Assembly (NCBI RefSeq): GCF_023078375.1
Contig: NZ_CP095555.1
Coordinates: forward strand, 186,001-250,000
Length of the DNA stretch: 64,000 nucleotides
Source: Roseomonas gilardii subsp. gilardii
Lineage (GTDB): Bacteria > Pseudomonadota > Alphaproteobacteria > Acetobacterales > Acetobacteraceae
Direction: 5' to 3'
Below are positions 36,409 to 49,008 of this stretch, one piece after another (position 1 is the stretch's first letter; every line of letters begins with the position of its first letter). The notes beneath the pieces were generated by a model that saw only the letters and a list, made by a program, of their open reading frames with translations, ran no database searches and was not told the DNA's origin. Position numbers and translations under genes: made by a program.

Positions 36409-38742
36409 ATGGAATACGCCCGTCGTTTCAAGTTCCTGGTCTGTGCCCCGGCGTTCGATGAGGCCGACCTGGAGGGCGCCCGCCTGCGTCAGATCCTCAC
36501 CGAGATCGAGGGCATGGGGTATGCCGTGTTGCGGGCACGGCGGGATGAGGATGCCGAGCTGGTGGTCCGCACCGATGCCGCGATCGGCTGCGTGGTGGTG
36601 GACTGGGGTAAGAAGGGCCTCCAGGGCAAGGCAGCTGCCCTGATCTCGCTGGTCCGGCGTCGCGGCACGGAGGTGCCGATCTTCCTGCTGGTGCGGCGCC
36701 GGCGGCTGGAGGACATTCCGGTCGACGTTCTGGACGATGTCGATGGCTTCGTCTTCCTGGCCGAGGAAACGCCGGAGTTCATCGCCAAGAACCTCGTCTC
36801 CCGGCTGCGGCAATATGCCGAGACGCTGAAGACGCCCTTCTTCGGGGCGCTGGTGGATTATGCCGAGCAGGGCAACCAGCTCTGGACCTGCCCGGGCCAT
36901 AACGGCGGCATGTTCTACAGCCGCAGCCCCATCGGGCGGATTTTCGTCGAGCATCTGGGCGAGGCGGTGTTCCGTGACGACCTCGACAATTCCGTGCTGC
37001 AACTCGGTGATCTGCTGACGCATGAGGGGCCGGCCCTGGCGGCGCAGCGCGAGGCGGCGAAGATCTTCGGGGCCGAGCGCACCTATTTCGTGCTGAACGG
37101 CACCTCCACTTCCAACAAGATCGCACTGAACGCCCTGCTCGCCGAGGGCGATCTGGTGCTCTTCGACCGCAACAACCACAAGGCGGCGCATCACGGCGCG
37201 CTCTTTCTCAGCGGCGCGCTTCCGATCTTCGTGGAGACGGCGCGCAACCCGCATGGGTTGATCGGGCCGATGCTGAAGGATGCGTTGTCGGAAGAGCGGC
37301 TGCGCGAGGCGATCCGTACCAATCCGCTGGTGCGCGATGCGGAAGCCTGGCGCCGGCCGCGCCCTTTCCGCGCCGCGGTGATCGAGCAGTGCACCTATGA
37401 CGGTACGATCTATTCCGCCGAGGAAGTGCTGAGCCGCATCGGCCATCTCTGCGACTATGTCCTCTTCGACGAGGCCTGGGCCGGCTTCATGAAGTTCCAC
37501 CCACTCTTCCGTGGACGCTTCGGCATGGGGCTGGAGAAGCTGGGACCCGACGCGCCGGGCATCCTGGTGACGCAAAGCACCCATAAGCAGCTCGCCAGCT
37601 TCTCCCAGGCTTCGCAGATCCATGTGAAGGACAGCCATCTCGGCGAGCAGCGGCGCCGTGTCGGGCATCGGCGCTTCAACGAGATGTACCTGCTGCATGC
37701 CTCGACCAGCCCCTTCTACCCGCTTTTCGCCTCGCTCGATGTGGGCGCGCAGATGATGAAGGGCCGTTCCGGCGAGGTGCTTTGGGACGACACCGTCCGC
37801 CTCGGCATCGAGATGCGCAAGAAGCTGCGTTTCACCGCGCGTGAGATGGCGGAGAAGGAGACTGACCCGTCGCGCCGCTGGTTCTTCGAGCCTTTCGTGC
37901 CAAAGACCGTGCGGCTGGACGGTGTGCCCACCCCATGGGAGGAGGTGCCGACCGACCTTCTGGCCGCCAACCCCGAGCACTGGGAGTTCCGCCCGGGCGA
38001 GGACTGGCATGGTTTCGGCGATGTGCCGGCGGGCTGGGCCATGACCGATCCGAAAAACTTGGTGCTGACGCCTGGCTTCACCGATGGCGGTTATGCCCGG
38101 CATGGCGTGCCGGCGCCGGTGGTGGCGGAGTATCTACGCCAGAACCGCATCGTGCCGGAGAAGAACGACCTGAACAGCCTGCTCTTCCTGCTCACGCCCG
38201 GCAGCGAGAGCAGCAAGGCGGGCACATTGCTGTCCCACCTGGTCACCTTCAAAAAGCTGCACGACCAGAACGCGCCGCTGGAGGATGTCATCCCCGGCTT
38301 CGTCGCGCGACGGCCGAGCCGCTACGCGAAGTTGCGGTTGCGCGACCTCTGTGCCGAGATGCATGATTTCTACCGCGAGCAGAATATCAGCGGACTACAG
38401 GCAGCGCAGTTCCAGGCTGGGCATTTCCCGGAGATGGTGATGCCGCCGCATGAGGCGGTGCGGGAACTGGTACGCAACCGTGTGGATTACGTGCCTCTGG
38501 ACGAATGCTTCGGTCGCGTCGCGGTTACACTCTGGCTGGTCTATCCGCCCGGGATCGCCACGGTCGTGCCTGGCGAAAGGCTGGGCGAGGCCTCGCGGCC
38601 GATGATCGACTATCTGAAAGCTTTCGAACGGGCGGCGAACCGTTTTCCCGGCTTCGAGAACGAGATCCAGGGTCTCTACCGGGAGACCGATCCGGAGGGG
38701 CGGGTGCGCTTCTATACCTATGTGCTGCGCGAGGAGTCTTAG
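36409..38742 (+). CDS. Orn/Lys/Arg decarboxylase family protein, PLP-dependent
   Basis: 777 residues, the size of inducible or biosynthetic arginine, lysine and ornithine decarboxylases. It has the N-terminal wing domain (response regulator-like, residues 1-130), the PLP fold I domain with TYFVLNGTSTSNKIALNALL and the Lys in VTQSTHKQLASFSQASQIH, and the C-terminal domain. The product would be agmatine, cadaverine or putrescine plus CO2; I cannot assign the substrate by eye. A possible promoter TTGACG (36332) lies upstream. No antiporter gene is next to it, so an acid-resistance pair is not evident. Confidence 0.85.
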   Translation: MEYARRFKFLVCAPAFDEADLEGARLRQILTEIEGMGYAVLRARRDEDAELVVRTDAAIGCVVVDWGKKGLQGKAAALISLVRRRGTEVPIFLLVRRRRLEDIPVDVLDDVDGFVFLAEETPEFIAKNLVSRLRQYAETLKTPFFGALVDYAEQGNQLWTCPGHNGGMFYSRSPIGRIFVEHLGEAVFRDDLDNSVLQLGDLLTHEGPALAAQREAAKIFGAERTYFVLNGTSTSNKIALNALLAEGDLVLFDRNNHKAAHHGALFLSGALPIFVETARNPHGLIGPMLKDALSEERLREAIRTNPLVRDAEAWRRPRPFRAAVIEQCTYDGTIYSAEEVLSRIGHLCDYVLFDEAWAGFMKFHPLFRGRFGMGLEKLGPDAPGILVTQSTHKQLASFSQASQIHVKDSHLGEQRRRVGHRRFNEMYLLHASTSPFYPLFASLDVGAQMMKGRSGEVLWDDTVRLGIEMRKKLRFTAREMAEKETDPSRRWFFEPFVPKTVRLDGVPTPWEEVPTDLLAANPEHWEFRPGEDWHGFGDVPAGWAMTDPKNLVLTPGFTDGGYARHGVPAPVVAEYLRQNRIVPEKNDLNSLLFLLTPGSESSKAGTLLSHLVTFKKLHDQNAPLEDVIPGFVARRPSRYAKLRLRDLCAEMHDFYREQNISGLQAAQFQAGHFPEMVMPPHEAVRELVRNRVDYVPLDECFGRVAVTLWLVYPPGIATVVPGERLGEASRPMIDYLKAFERAANRFPGFENEIQGLYRETDPEGRVRFYTYVLREES

Positions 38743-38868
38743 GGACCCGAAGGCTGCCCGGGTCGCGTGGTTGAACGAACGGACGTCCGGAAAAGTCAGT
38801 GTGATGAAGATTTCCTTTTATATATCGGTTAATCGGGTATGTTTTCTGGAGTACCTGACCGAGAACCC

Positions 38869-39807
38869 ATGAGCAATTCGCCTAACCGTGCCTTCCTGAC
38901 CGTGATCCCGGAGGCCCATGCCGAGCTGGTCCGTGGCCTGTCATCGCCCGTGCGGATCCAGATCCTGCGTCTGTTGCGGCAACAGGGGCCGCTCAATGTG
39001 AACCAGATCGGCGAACACCTCGACCTGCCCCAGTCGACCGTGGCGGCGAATGTGCAGGTGCTGGAGGAATGCCGTCTGATTGAAACAGAGGTCATCAAGG
39101 CGCGGAAGGGGCAGCAGAAGATCTGCCATGTCCGCTTCGACGATATCGTTATACGCCTGGACGGCCCTGCCCTGACGCAGCGCAACGACCTCGTCGAGGT
39201 GGCCATGCCTTTGGGTCTTTATACCTCCTGCAATGTGCGCGCCCCTTGTGGTCTTTGTTCGACGCGTGGCGTGATTGGCTTGCTCGATGTGCCGGACTTC
39301 TTCCTCGATCCTGCGCGTGTCGAGGCAGCTCTGATCTGGTTTTCACGGGGGTTCGTCGAATACAAATTCCCCAATAATGCCAAGCTGATCCGGGCCCGTG
39401 TGCAGGGGCTGGAATTCAGCATGGAGCTCTCCTCCGAGGTGCCCGGCACCAACCTCGACTGGCCATCCGACATCACGCTCTGGGTCAATGGTATAAAGCT
39501 TGGCAGTTGGACCTCTCCCTCCGATTACGGCGACAAGCGCGGTGTGCATACGCCGCGCTGGTGGAAGCTCGAAGGGTCGCAATATGGCCGCCTCACCAAC
39601 TGGCGTGTGACTGAAAACGGTACCTTCTTCGATGGCATCCGCCTGTCCGACGTGACGCTGCGTGACCTTGCGCTCGACGAGCATCATTCCATCCGGCTGA
39701 GAATCGGCATTGAGGAGGATGCTGCCCATCCTGGGGGGATCAATATTTTCGGCCGTGGCTTCGGCAATCACAGCCAGGACATCGTCATGCGGCTCCACTT
39801 GGTTTAA
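38869..39807 (+). CDS. ArsR-like helix-turn-helix transcriptional regulator with long C-terminal domain
   Basis: 312 residues. The N-terminal winged helix reads LSSPVRIQILRLLRQQGPLNVNQIGEHLDLPQSTVAANVQVLEECRLIETE, as in ArsR regulators. The remaining 200 residues have a cysteine-rich patch (YTSCNVRAPCGLC) and a beta-rich part (NLDWPSDITLWVNGIKLGSWTSPSDYG) that may bind a ligand such as a sugar. The ATG at 38869 is taken, with 38839 as alternative. It precedes the ABC transporter and arabinofuranosidase genes on the same strand and probably regulates them. Confidence 0.8.
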   Translation: MSNSPNRAFLTVIPEAHAELVRGLSSPVRIQILRLLRQQGPLNVNQIGEHLDLPQSTVAANVQVLEECRLIETEVIKARKGQQKICHVRFDDIVIRLDGPALTQRNDLVEVAMPLGLYTSCNVRAPCGLCSTRGVIGLLDVPDFFLDPARVEAALIWFSRGFVEYKFPNNAKLIRARVQGLEFSMELSSEVPGTNLDWPSDITLWVNGIKLGSWTSPSDYGDKRGVHTPRWWKLEGSQYGRLTNWRVTENGTFFDGIRLSDVTLRDLALDEHHSIRLRIGIEEDAAHPGGINIFGRGFGNHSQDIVMRLHLV

Positions 39808-39842
39808 TGTTCTTGAAATTCGGGTTCATATCCAAAACAATG

Positions 39843-39872
39843 TTGACGATCCTAAGGCAACTCTCCTAGCCT
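39843..39872 (+). promoter_or_regulatory. Candidate promoter of the oligopeptide-type ABC operon
   Basis: TTGACG at 39843-39848 and TAGCCT at 39867-39872 with 18 bases between, in the AT-richer gap before the binding-protein gene at 39918. Only the minus 35 box is strong. Confidence 0.3.
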
Positions 39873-39917
39873 CCCCGTAACGATAGCCGGCGCAGCCGGC
39901 ACGGGGAGGAATGGTCC

Positions 39918-41821
39918 ATGACGCTTTGCCGCAGATCGCTGCTGGCCACGCCGATCGTGCTTGCCGCCGCACCACTGAGGGCCCAGCCGACAGGTTCCGG
40001 TCCTGCCCCCGCTGCGCCGCCGCGACGCGAGACCCTGATCCTCGAAAACCCGGAAGGCGTGATCCGCAACGCCGGCTGGTTCAACATCTGGGCGATCAAT
40101 GCAGGCAGCCAGTACAATGGCTTGCAGCAGGTCGCCATGGACACGCTCTGGTACATCGACCCGGAAAGCGGGCTGGACGGCCCCTTCGACAATTCCCTGG
40201 CAGCCGAACCGCCGATCTACAACGCCGACTTCAGCGAGATGACCGCCAAGCTGCGCCAGGGCATTTACTGGAGCGACGGGGTGGAATTCACCGCCGCCGA
40301 CGTGGTGCATACCGTCGAGACGCAGATCAAGAACCCCGGCATGCGGTGGAGCGCGCAGTTGATCCTGAATGTGGATCAGGTGTCGGCCCCCGATCCCTAT
40401 ACCGTGGTGTTCAAGCTGAAGCGCCCCAACGCACGCTTCCATGCCAACTTCATGGTGCGCTTCAACGCCATCTGGATCATGCCCAAGCATGTCTTCGGGA
40501 AGGTGGCGGACCCGGTCCGGTTCGATTTCAATCCACCGGTCTCGCTGGGAGCCTACACGCTGCACAGCTACGATCCTGAGGGGCGGCGATTCACTTGGCA
40601 GCGGCGCGAGGACTGGCAGCGGACCACGCTCGGGCGCTTCGGACAGCCGGCGCCGCGCTACCTCTCCTATGTCGATGGCGGGCCGCCGGACAAGCGCGTG
40701 ATTGCGCAGCTCAATCACGATCTGGACGTGGTCCATGACGTCTCGCCGGAGGGCATGTTCACCCTGGCGCGGCAGTCGGACCAGATCCAGGGCTGGTTCC
40801 CGCACTTTCCCTACGCACACCCGGATCCGACGCTGCCGGCGCTGATCTTCAACACTCAGAACCCGATGTTCCAGGACAGGCGGGTCCGTTGGGCGCTGGC
40901 GCTGCTGATCGATATCAAGGCCGTCTCGATGGCCAGCTATCGCGGTGCGGCCACCATTTCCGCCATTGCTCTGCCTCCCACCGGAACCCACCCCCGGGAT
41001 TATCATGGGCCGTTGCAGGAATGGCTCTCGGCTTTCGAGCTGGATACCGGCAAGCAGGTGATCAAGCCTTATGACCCGGGCATCGGGGCCGAGATCGCTG
41101 GTATGGTGCGCCCCTCGACACCCGGTGTTCCGACGATCCCGCCGAGATTGCGCGTTCCCTGGGTCATGGCTGGTGGAAGCCCAATCCGCGTGCCGCCACG
41201 GAGCTCCTGGAAGCAGCCGGTTATCGCAAGCGCGGCAACAACTGGATGATGCCGGACGGGCGCCCATTCAGCATCAAGGTGATGGTGGAAGGTGAAACCC
41301 GCCCCGTGATGACGCGCGCGGGCACCATGATCGCGCAGAACTGGCGGCAGTTCGGCATCGACAGCAGGATCGACGTGGCCCAGGGCACGACCATGTCCGA
41401 TCGTCGCAATGCCGGCGATTTCGAGACTGTCATCGCCTGGAGCGTCGAGACCTATGGCGGGCATCCGGACCTCGCCTATTTCCTCGACAGCTGGCATTCC
41501 CAGTATGTCGCGCCACCCGGCAAGGCGCAGCCCTGGCGCAACTGGCAGCGCTGGTCGAGCCCGGAGATGGACGCGGTGATCGAGCGTATGCGGCAGACAC
41601 CTTTCGACGACCCATCGGTGGTCGAGATTGGACGTGACTATGCCAAGCTGATGGTGCGGGAAATGCCGATCATTCCGCTCATGGCCTACAATGTCTTCAC
41701 CTCGATGGATACGACCTACTGGACGGGCTTCCCCAGTTCGGAAGCGCCCTTCGCCAATCCCGTGCCCAACTGGGGAAACTCCCGCTACATGCTGGTGCGC
41801 CTGAAGCCGCGCGCCGCCTGA
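39918..41821 (+). pseudogene. Family 5 extracellular solute-binding protein of an oligopeptide-type ABC importer (frameshifted as sequenced)
   Basis: 634 residues if repaired. Signal peptide MTLCRRSLLATPIVLAAAPLRAQP; the family 5 fold follows (YWSDGVEFTAADVVHTVE, RPNARFHANFMVRF). The frame breaks near CCCGG at 41121-41125; one more G gives CSDDPAEIARSLGHGWWKPNPRAATELLEAAGYRK, then MMPDGRPFSIKVMVEGE. Family 5 receptors bind peptides, nickel or oligosaccharides. With a GH51 arabinofuranosidase in the same operon, an arabinose-containing oligosaccharide is a reasonable guess. Confidence 0.85.
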
Positions 41822-41876
41822 CCACCGGCCGGCGGGCGCGTTGTGCCCGCCTCTCCGCAACGCCAAGGATGCGCGC

Positions 41877-42881
41877 ATGCAGGGCTATGGCCTCCATCTG
41901 CTCAAGCGTCTGATGCAGTTCCTTCTGGTTGTCTTCATCGGCATCAACGTGACCTATGTCATCACGCATGCCACGCCGATCGACCCGGTGGAGCAGACCA
42001 TCACCGCGGCCACCTCCTTTGGTACCACGAGCCCTGAGGCCATCGAGATGATGCGCCGGTCGCTGCAGGATCTCTATGGCACCGGCGGCAGCTCGTTCAG
42101 CCAGTGGCTGTCCTTCTGGCGGCGGATTCTGGTCGGTGATTTTGGCCCTTCTCTTTCTGCCTTCCCGACCCCGGTCGCGACGCTGATCGGCCGTGCCCTG
42201 CCATGGACCTTCGGATTGATGGCGGTTTCCACCCTGTTGGCCTGGGGGTTGGGCAATCTGCTGGGCGGACTGGCGGGCTATTACCGGCGCAGCCGGTTGC
42301 TCAAGCTGGCCGGGATTGCCGCCATGGCGGTGCATCCCGTGCCCTATTACATCGTGGCCTTCGTTCTGCTGATCCTCTTCGGCTTCGTCTGGCCAGTCCT
42401 GCCGATCACGGGCGCCTATGCACAGGGTCTCCAACCAGGCTTGACGCTGGAATTCGTCCTCAGTGTCCTGCGCTATTCCCTTCTGCCGGCGCTGTCGCTG
42501 ATCCTGGTCGGGATCGGCGGCTGGTTCATGGGTATGCGTTCCCTGGTCTCCAACGTCGTGACGGAGGATTATGCCGTCTATGCCGAACTGGCCGGGGTCC
42601 GGCGGCGCACCATCCTGTCCGCCTATGTCATGCGCAACGCCCTGGCGCCGCAGGTAACGGGTCTCGCCATGTCGCTCGGAGCCATCTTCAATGGCGCCAT
42701 CATCACCGAACAGGTCTTCGGCTATCCCGGGCTCGGCTCGCTCCTGGTCGCAGCGGTGCATGCGGGCGACTACAGCCTGGTGATCGGGGTGACCACCATC
42801 TCGATCCTCGCCGTATCCTCCGCGGTGCTGCTGGTGGACCTGCTCTATCCTTTGCTCGATCCGCGGGTACAGGGGCGCTGA
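41877..42881 (+). CDS. Oligopeptide-type ABC transporter permease (DppB-like)
   Basis: 334 residues. The N terminus MQGYGLHLLKRLMQFLLVVFIGINVTYVITHATPIDP and the transmembrane core with EDYAVYAELAGVRRRTILSAYVMRNALAPQVTGLA (the EAA loop) and EQVFGYPGLGSLLVAAV match DppB/OppB proteins. The ATG at 41877 has AAGGATGCGCGC in front; the GTG at 41841 is an alternative. It sits between the binding protein and the second permease. Confidence 0.9.
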   Translation: MQGYGLHLLKRLMQFLLVVFIGINVTYVITHATPIDPVEQTITAATSFGTTSPEAIEMMRRSLQDLYGTGGSSFSQWLSFWRRILVGDFGPSLSAFPTPVATLIGRALPWTFGLMAVSTLLAWGLGNLLGGLAGYYRRSRLLKLAGIAAMAVHPVPYYIVAFVLLILFGFVWPVLPITGAYAQGLQPGLTLEFVLSVLRYSLLPALSLILVGIGGWFMGMRSLVSNVVTEDYAVYAELAGVRRRTILSAYVMRNALAPQVTGLAMSLGAIFNGAIITEQVFGYPGLGSLLVAAVHAGDYSLVIGVTTISILAVSSAVLLVDLLYPLLDPRVQGR

Positions 42882-42882
42882 C

Positions 42883-43745
42883 ATGATCCGTATCCTGCGA
42901 GACCTGCTGCGCTACAACTGGGAATTTGCCCTGGGCAGCCTCTTGCTGCTGGGCGTGGCCATCGTGGCACTGATGTCCTTCTTCTCGCCTTATCCGCCCC
43001 TCGATGTCTATGTCGTGCCGCCTGACATGCCGCCCTCCGCTCAATTCATCCTGGGCACCACTTCGCGTGGGCAAGATGTCTTCTGGCAGCTCTCCTTCGC
43101 CATCCGGAACACCCTGCTCTTCGGCATCACTGTCGCTGTGATCAGCCGGATCATCGCGCTCGCCGTCGGGCTCCTCGCCGGCTATGCCGGGGGGCAGCGG
43201 ACAGGGCGCTGATGTCCGTCAACGACAGTTTCATCGTGGTGCCGCTCTTTCCCATCCTGGTGCTCTTCTACTTCGTGATGCGGGATCAGATGACCTGGGC
43301 GTTGCTCGCGCTGGTCGCCGCCTGCCTCGGTTGGGCCTATGATGCACGGCTGATCCGCTCCATAGCCCTGTCGCTCAAGACGCGCGAATTCACGGCCCAG
43401 GCCGCCTTCTCCGGCATGAGCGCGGCCCGGATCGTGACGCGGGAGCATTTGCCCTACGTCATGCCGGTGATCTTCACCACCACCATGAACAACATGAACT
43501 GGAGCATCGGGTTGGAGGTGACGCTCTCCGTCCTGGGCTTCACCGATGTCAACACACCCACCATCGGCGGCATGATCTACTGGGCCAACCAGCACGCTGC
43601 CCTGGTTTCGGGGATCTGGTGGTGGATCGCGGCACCCGTGGCCCTGGTCGTCGCTGTCTTCGTGGCGCTGTTTCTCCTGGCAGTCTCGATGAACGAGTAC
43701 ATTGACCCGCGCTCCCGTCTTGCACGCATGGGAGGTGGCGCGTGA
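42883..43745 (+). pseudogene. Oligopeptide-type ABC transporter permease (DppC-like, frameshifted as sequenced)
   Basis: 287 residues if repaired. The first part has FILGTTSRGQDVFWQLSFAIRNTLLFGI, and the part after the break has LIRSIALSLKTREFTAQAAFSGMSAARIVTREHLPYVMPVI (EAA loop). The break is at a run of six G at 43189-43194; a seventh G gives GYAGGAADRALMSVNDSFIVV in one frame. The length is then standard for DppC. Sequencing error is likely, as the neighbouring ATPases are complete or equally repairable. Confidence 0.85.
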
Positions 43746-44781
43746 TGCTGGCTGTCACCCCGCCTGTCCCCCCGCTGGCCCTGGCGACGCGGCCGCGCCC
43801 CATCCTGTCCGTCGAGGGGCTCAAGGCCTACTACCGTGTGAATGCCTATGGCACGGTACGCGAGGTGCGCGCCGTGGACGATATCAGCCTGGAGATCCGC
43901 CGGGACGAGATCTATGGCCTCGCGGGTGAAAGCTCCTCCGGCAAGAGTAGTCTGATCAAGACCATCGCCCGTGCCATTCGCCCACCTCTCCAGGTGGTGG
44001 CCGGGCAGGTAAGGTTCGATTTCGGCTCCGGACCCCGTGATCTCTATGCCCTGCCGGAAGCGGAACTCTCGGCCACGCGCTGGCGGAACCTATCCTACAT
44101 CATGCAAGGCTCGATGAACGTGCTCAATCCGGTGCGCAGGATTCGGCACGCCTTCGCGGACTTCGCCTTCCGCCATATGGGCCTGCCCATGCCGGAGTTC
44201 CTGCAGAGGGTCCAGGCACATCTGGCCCATTTGCACCTGCCGCCCGAGGTGCTGGATCGCTTTCCGCACGAGCTGTCCGGCGGCATGCGGCAGCGTGTCA
44301 CCATCGCCCTCGCCACCGTCTGCCGGCCGGATTTCGTGATTGCCGACGAACCTACCACCGCGCTCGACGTCGTGGTGCAGAAGAGTGTCCTGGCGATGAT
44401 CCGCAACCTGCAGCGCGAGATGGGCTCTTCCGTCCTTTTCGTCACGCATGACATGGCGGTGCATGCCAACCTGACCGACCGGCTCGGCATCATGTATGCG
44501 GGACGGCTGGCGGAGGAAGCGCCGACGCGGCAGCTCTTCCGTGGGCCGTTGCATCCCTATACGCGTCACCTGATCGCCAGCCTGCCTCGCATCGGCGATG
44601 ACAGGCCGCGACACGGGTTGGAAGGCAAGCCGCCGAGCCTGGCCGACCCGCCGCCCGGGTGCCGCTTCCATCCACGCTGCCCGCTCGCCATGCCCGTGTG
44701 CCGCGAAGTGGTGCCGGCATTTGAGGAGGTCCAGCCCGACCACCGTGTCGCCTGCCATGCCGTGGCCCAGGGGAAGGTATC

Positions 44782-44785
<4 letters not shown>
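43745..44785 (+). CDS. Oligopeptide-type ABC transporter ATPase (DppD-like)
   Basis: 346 residues. Walker A GESSSGKSSL (note Ser-Ser in place of the usual Gly-Ser), signature LSGGMRQRVTIALA, Walker B VIADEPTTALD, H-loop FVTHDMAVHA. The C-terminal oligopeptide-type extension PPGCRFHPRCPLAMPVCREVVPAF carries cysteines seen in DppD. It starts at the TGATG junction with the previous permease. Confidence 0.9.
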
Positions 44786-47200
<2,415 letters not shown>

Positions 47201-47205
47201 CGGTT

Positions 47206-47290
47206 TGGCCCGGAGCGACCGGGCCAGACATCTCGCGCGTCCCACCATCTTCGATAGGTGTCAGGGCTGCGGCAAATGCTGCCCTGACAC
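47206..47290. terminator. Two hairpins between convergent abfA and tetR
   Basis: First, TGGCCCGG (47206-47213), loop AGCGA, CCGGGCCA (47219-47226). Second, GTGTCAGGGC (47258-47267) with GCCCTGACAC (47281-47290), followed by TTTATC. They probably end transcription from both sides. Confidence 0.6.
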
Positions 47291-47386
47291 TTTATCGGGC
47301 GCTTGTTCGATGCATTGTTGGGCTCACCCAGAGCCCGCGGCACCAGCTGGGATCACGGATTGTGATTCATCCTGCTGCGCAATCGG

Positions 47387-48076
47387 TTATGGGGATGCCA
47401 GGACGAAGCGCATGATCATCTCGACAATGGAGTCCTGCCTCTGTGAAAGGACCGCGGGATCGAAGAGATCACGTCCAAAGATGGCCGATAGGGTATGCCT
47501 GTTCGAGACATACATGAAGCCTAGCGCGGAAATGCTGATGTAGAGATCAAGCGCATCTATCCCGCTTCGGAACTCGCCGCTAGCGACACCTCGCTTCAAG
47601 ATACTCTCGACGATATCGATGATCGGCCGGTTCAGTTTTGCCGCATGCCTGGAGGAATTCAGGTACCGTGCGCCGTTCTGGTTCTCGATGTTGAGAATTC
47701 TCACGAAGTCAGGATGCTCAACATAGTATCGGAAGGTGAATTGAACGAGCTTGGCAAGCGCTTCGCTTGGACTTAGTGACGAGAATTCGACAGTTTCCTC
47801 GCTCAACCTTATCCCGGCATAGACTTCTTCCAGGACTGCTATGTAAAGCTGCTCCTTGCTTCCGCAATAATGATATAGGACAGCCTTGTTGCTATTGGTG
47901 CGGCCGACGATGCTATCGATCCGGGCCCCGCCATATCCGCGTGTTGCAAATTCGGTGATCGCGGATTCCAGCAGCTCCCGGCGGCGACGTTCCGGTGCGC
48001 GCTCGCCCGGCGCCACCGGTGTGGCTGCGGGCTTACGGCGCCGGAGATGCGGTTCCGGAGCGCGCGGCGGTGTCAT
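47387..48076 (-). CDS. TetR-family transcriptional regulator
   Basis: 229 residues. The TetR helix-turn-helix reads RRELLESAITEFATRGYGGARIDSIVGRTNSNKAVLYHYCGSKEQLYIAVLEEVY. The C-terminal half resembles the TetR_C domain of RutR-like or AcrR-like regulators. The ATG at 48076 is chosen since the upstream residues are low-complexity. It lies downstream of the SDR gene and is divergent from the ABC importer, with a TetR-type operator between them at 48921. Confidence 0.88.
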   Translation of the reverse strand: MTPPRAPEPHLRRRKPAATPVAPGERAPERRRRELLESAITEFATRGYGGARIDSIVGRTNSNKAVLYHYCGSKEQLYIAVLEEVYAGIRLSEETVEFSSLSPSEALAKLVQFTFRYYVEHPDFVRILNIENQNGARYLNSSRHAAKLNRPIIDIVESILKRGVASGEFRSGIDALDLYISISALGFMYVSNRHTLSAIFGRDLFDPAVLSQRQDSIVEMIMRFVLASP

Positions 48077-48113
48077 TGTCTGATGGCTCACTCCAGCATC
48101 TGCATCACTGTGC

Positions 48114-48845
48114 CTAATAGGTCGCACGGCCGCCTGAGAGATCGAACACCGCACCGGTCGAGAAGGAGCAGGCTGACGAGGCAAGCCATCCGACCAGTGA
48201 TGCGGCTTCCTCCGGACGGCCGAGGCGGCCCATGGGGATCTTCCCTTTCATGGCGGCGATATACTGTTCCGTCATCTGCTGAAGAAGCTCGGTCTCGATC
48301 ATGGCCGGCGCGATGCAGTTCACACGAACTTCGGTCAGGGCGAGTTCCTTGCCAAGGGACTTGGTCAGCGCGATGACACCGGCCTTCGACGCGGAATAGG
48401 CGCCTCCATAGGCGTTGCCTTCCTTCCCGGAGATCGAAGCGATGTTGACGATACGGCCATAGCCTGCCTCCACCATATGGGGAGCCACTGCCTTGCAGCA
48501 CAGGAATGTGCCATCCAGATTGATGGCCATCACACGCCGCCAGTCGTCGAGGCTGTACTCGGCCACCGGGAAATTCGGCCCGGTGATGCCAGCCGAGTTG
48601 ATCAGGTTGGTGATGTCGGAGGTCCTTCCGAGCGTCTCTTCGAAGCCCCGTGTGACAGAGGCCTGATCCGTCACATCCACGACCAGGCCGAGGCCTTCTT
48701 CGAACTCTTCCGCCTGCCTGGCGACGCGCTGATCCACATCCCACAGGACAACCCTGTCACCGCGTTTCGCCAGATGGCGCGCGATAGCCAACCCGAGACC
48801 GCCACTGCCACCTGTCACAACCGAGACTTGCCGCGAGGCTTCCAT
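48114..48845 (-). CDS. Short-chain dehydrogenase/reductase
   Basis: 243 residues of the classical SDR family: cofactor loop TGGSGGLGLAIA, NSAG, catalytic Ser in NIASISGKEG, YSASK with Tyr and Lys, and a C-terminal GGRATY. Asp after the second strand (LWDVD) favours NAD(H). With aroQ in the linked operon, the substrate may be quinate, shikimate or a related hydroxy acid (inference). It is divergent from the ABC importer. Confidence 0.85.
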   Translation of the reverse strand: MEASRQVSVVTGGSGGLGLAIARHLAKRGDRVVLWDVDQRVARQAEEFEEGLGLVVDVTDQASVTRGFEETLGRTSDITNLINSAGITGPNFPVAEYSLDDWRRVMAINLDGTFLCCKAVAPHMVEAGYGRIVNIASISGKEGNAYGGAYSASKAGVIALTKSLGKELALTEVRVNCIAPAMIETELLQQMTEQYIAAMKGKIPMGRLGRPEEAASLVGWLASSACSFSTGAVFDLSGGRATY

Positions 48846-48920
48846 CTTCTGGCTTCCTTTATTGTTCTTGCTGCGTTGCAGTAAACGACGCGTCCGATAC
48901 TAATCAAAAACTTGACGTCA

Positions 48921-48934
48921 ACCAACCAGTCGGT
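48921..48934. promoter_or_regulatory. Candidate TetR-family operator in the divergent promoter
   Basis: ACCAACCAGTCGGT, an imperfect palindrome of the ACCnACnnGTnGGT type often bound by TetR regulators. It overlaps a plus-strand promoter-like TTGACG (48913-48918) and lies between the SDR gene and the ABC importer. Confidence 0.5.
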
Positions 48935-49008
48935 TAACAGCATGGCAGACGTTCGTCCAGCGTCTCATGGCAATGCCGCAAACGGCCCAGGGAAAATCGG
49001 GAGGAAGC

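Noticed and set aside
36373-38103. A 576-codon minus-strand frame opposite the PLP decarboxylase
   Set aside because: Antisense shadow; low-complexity His/Gln/Arg-rich product.
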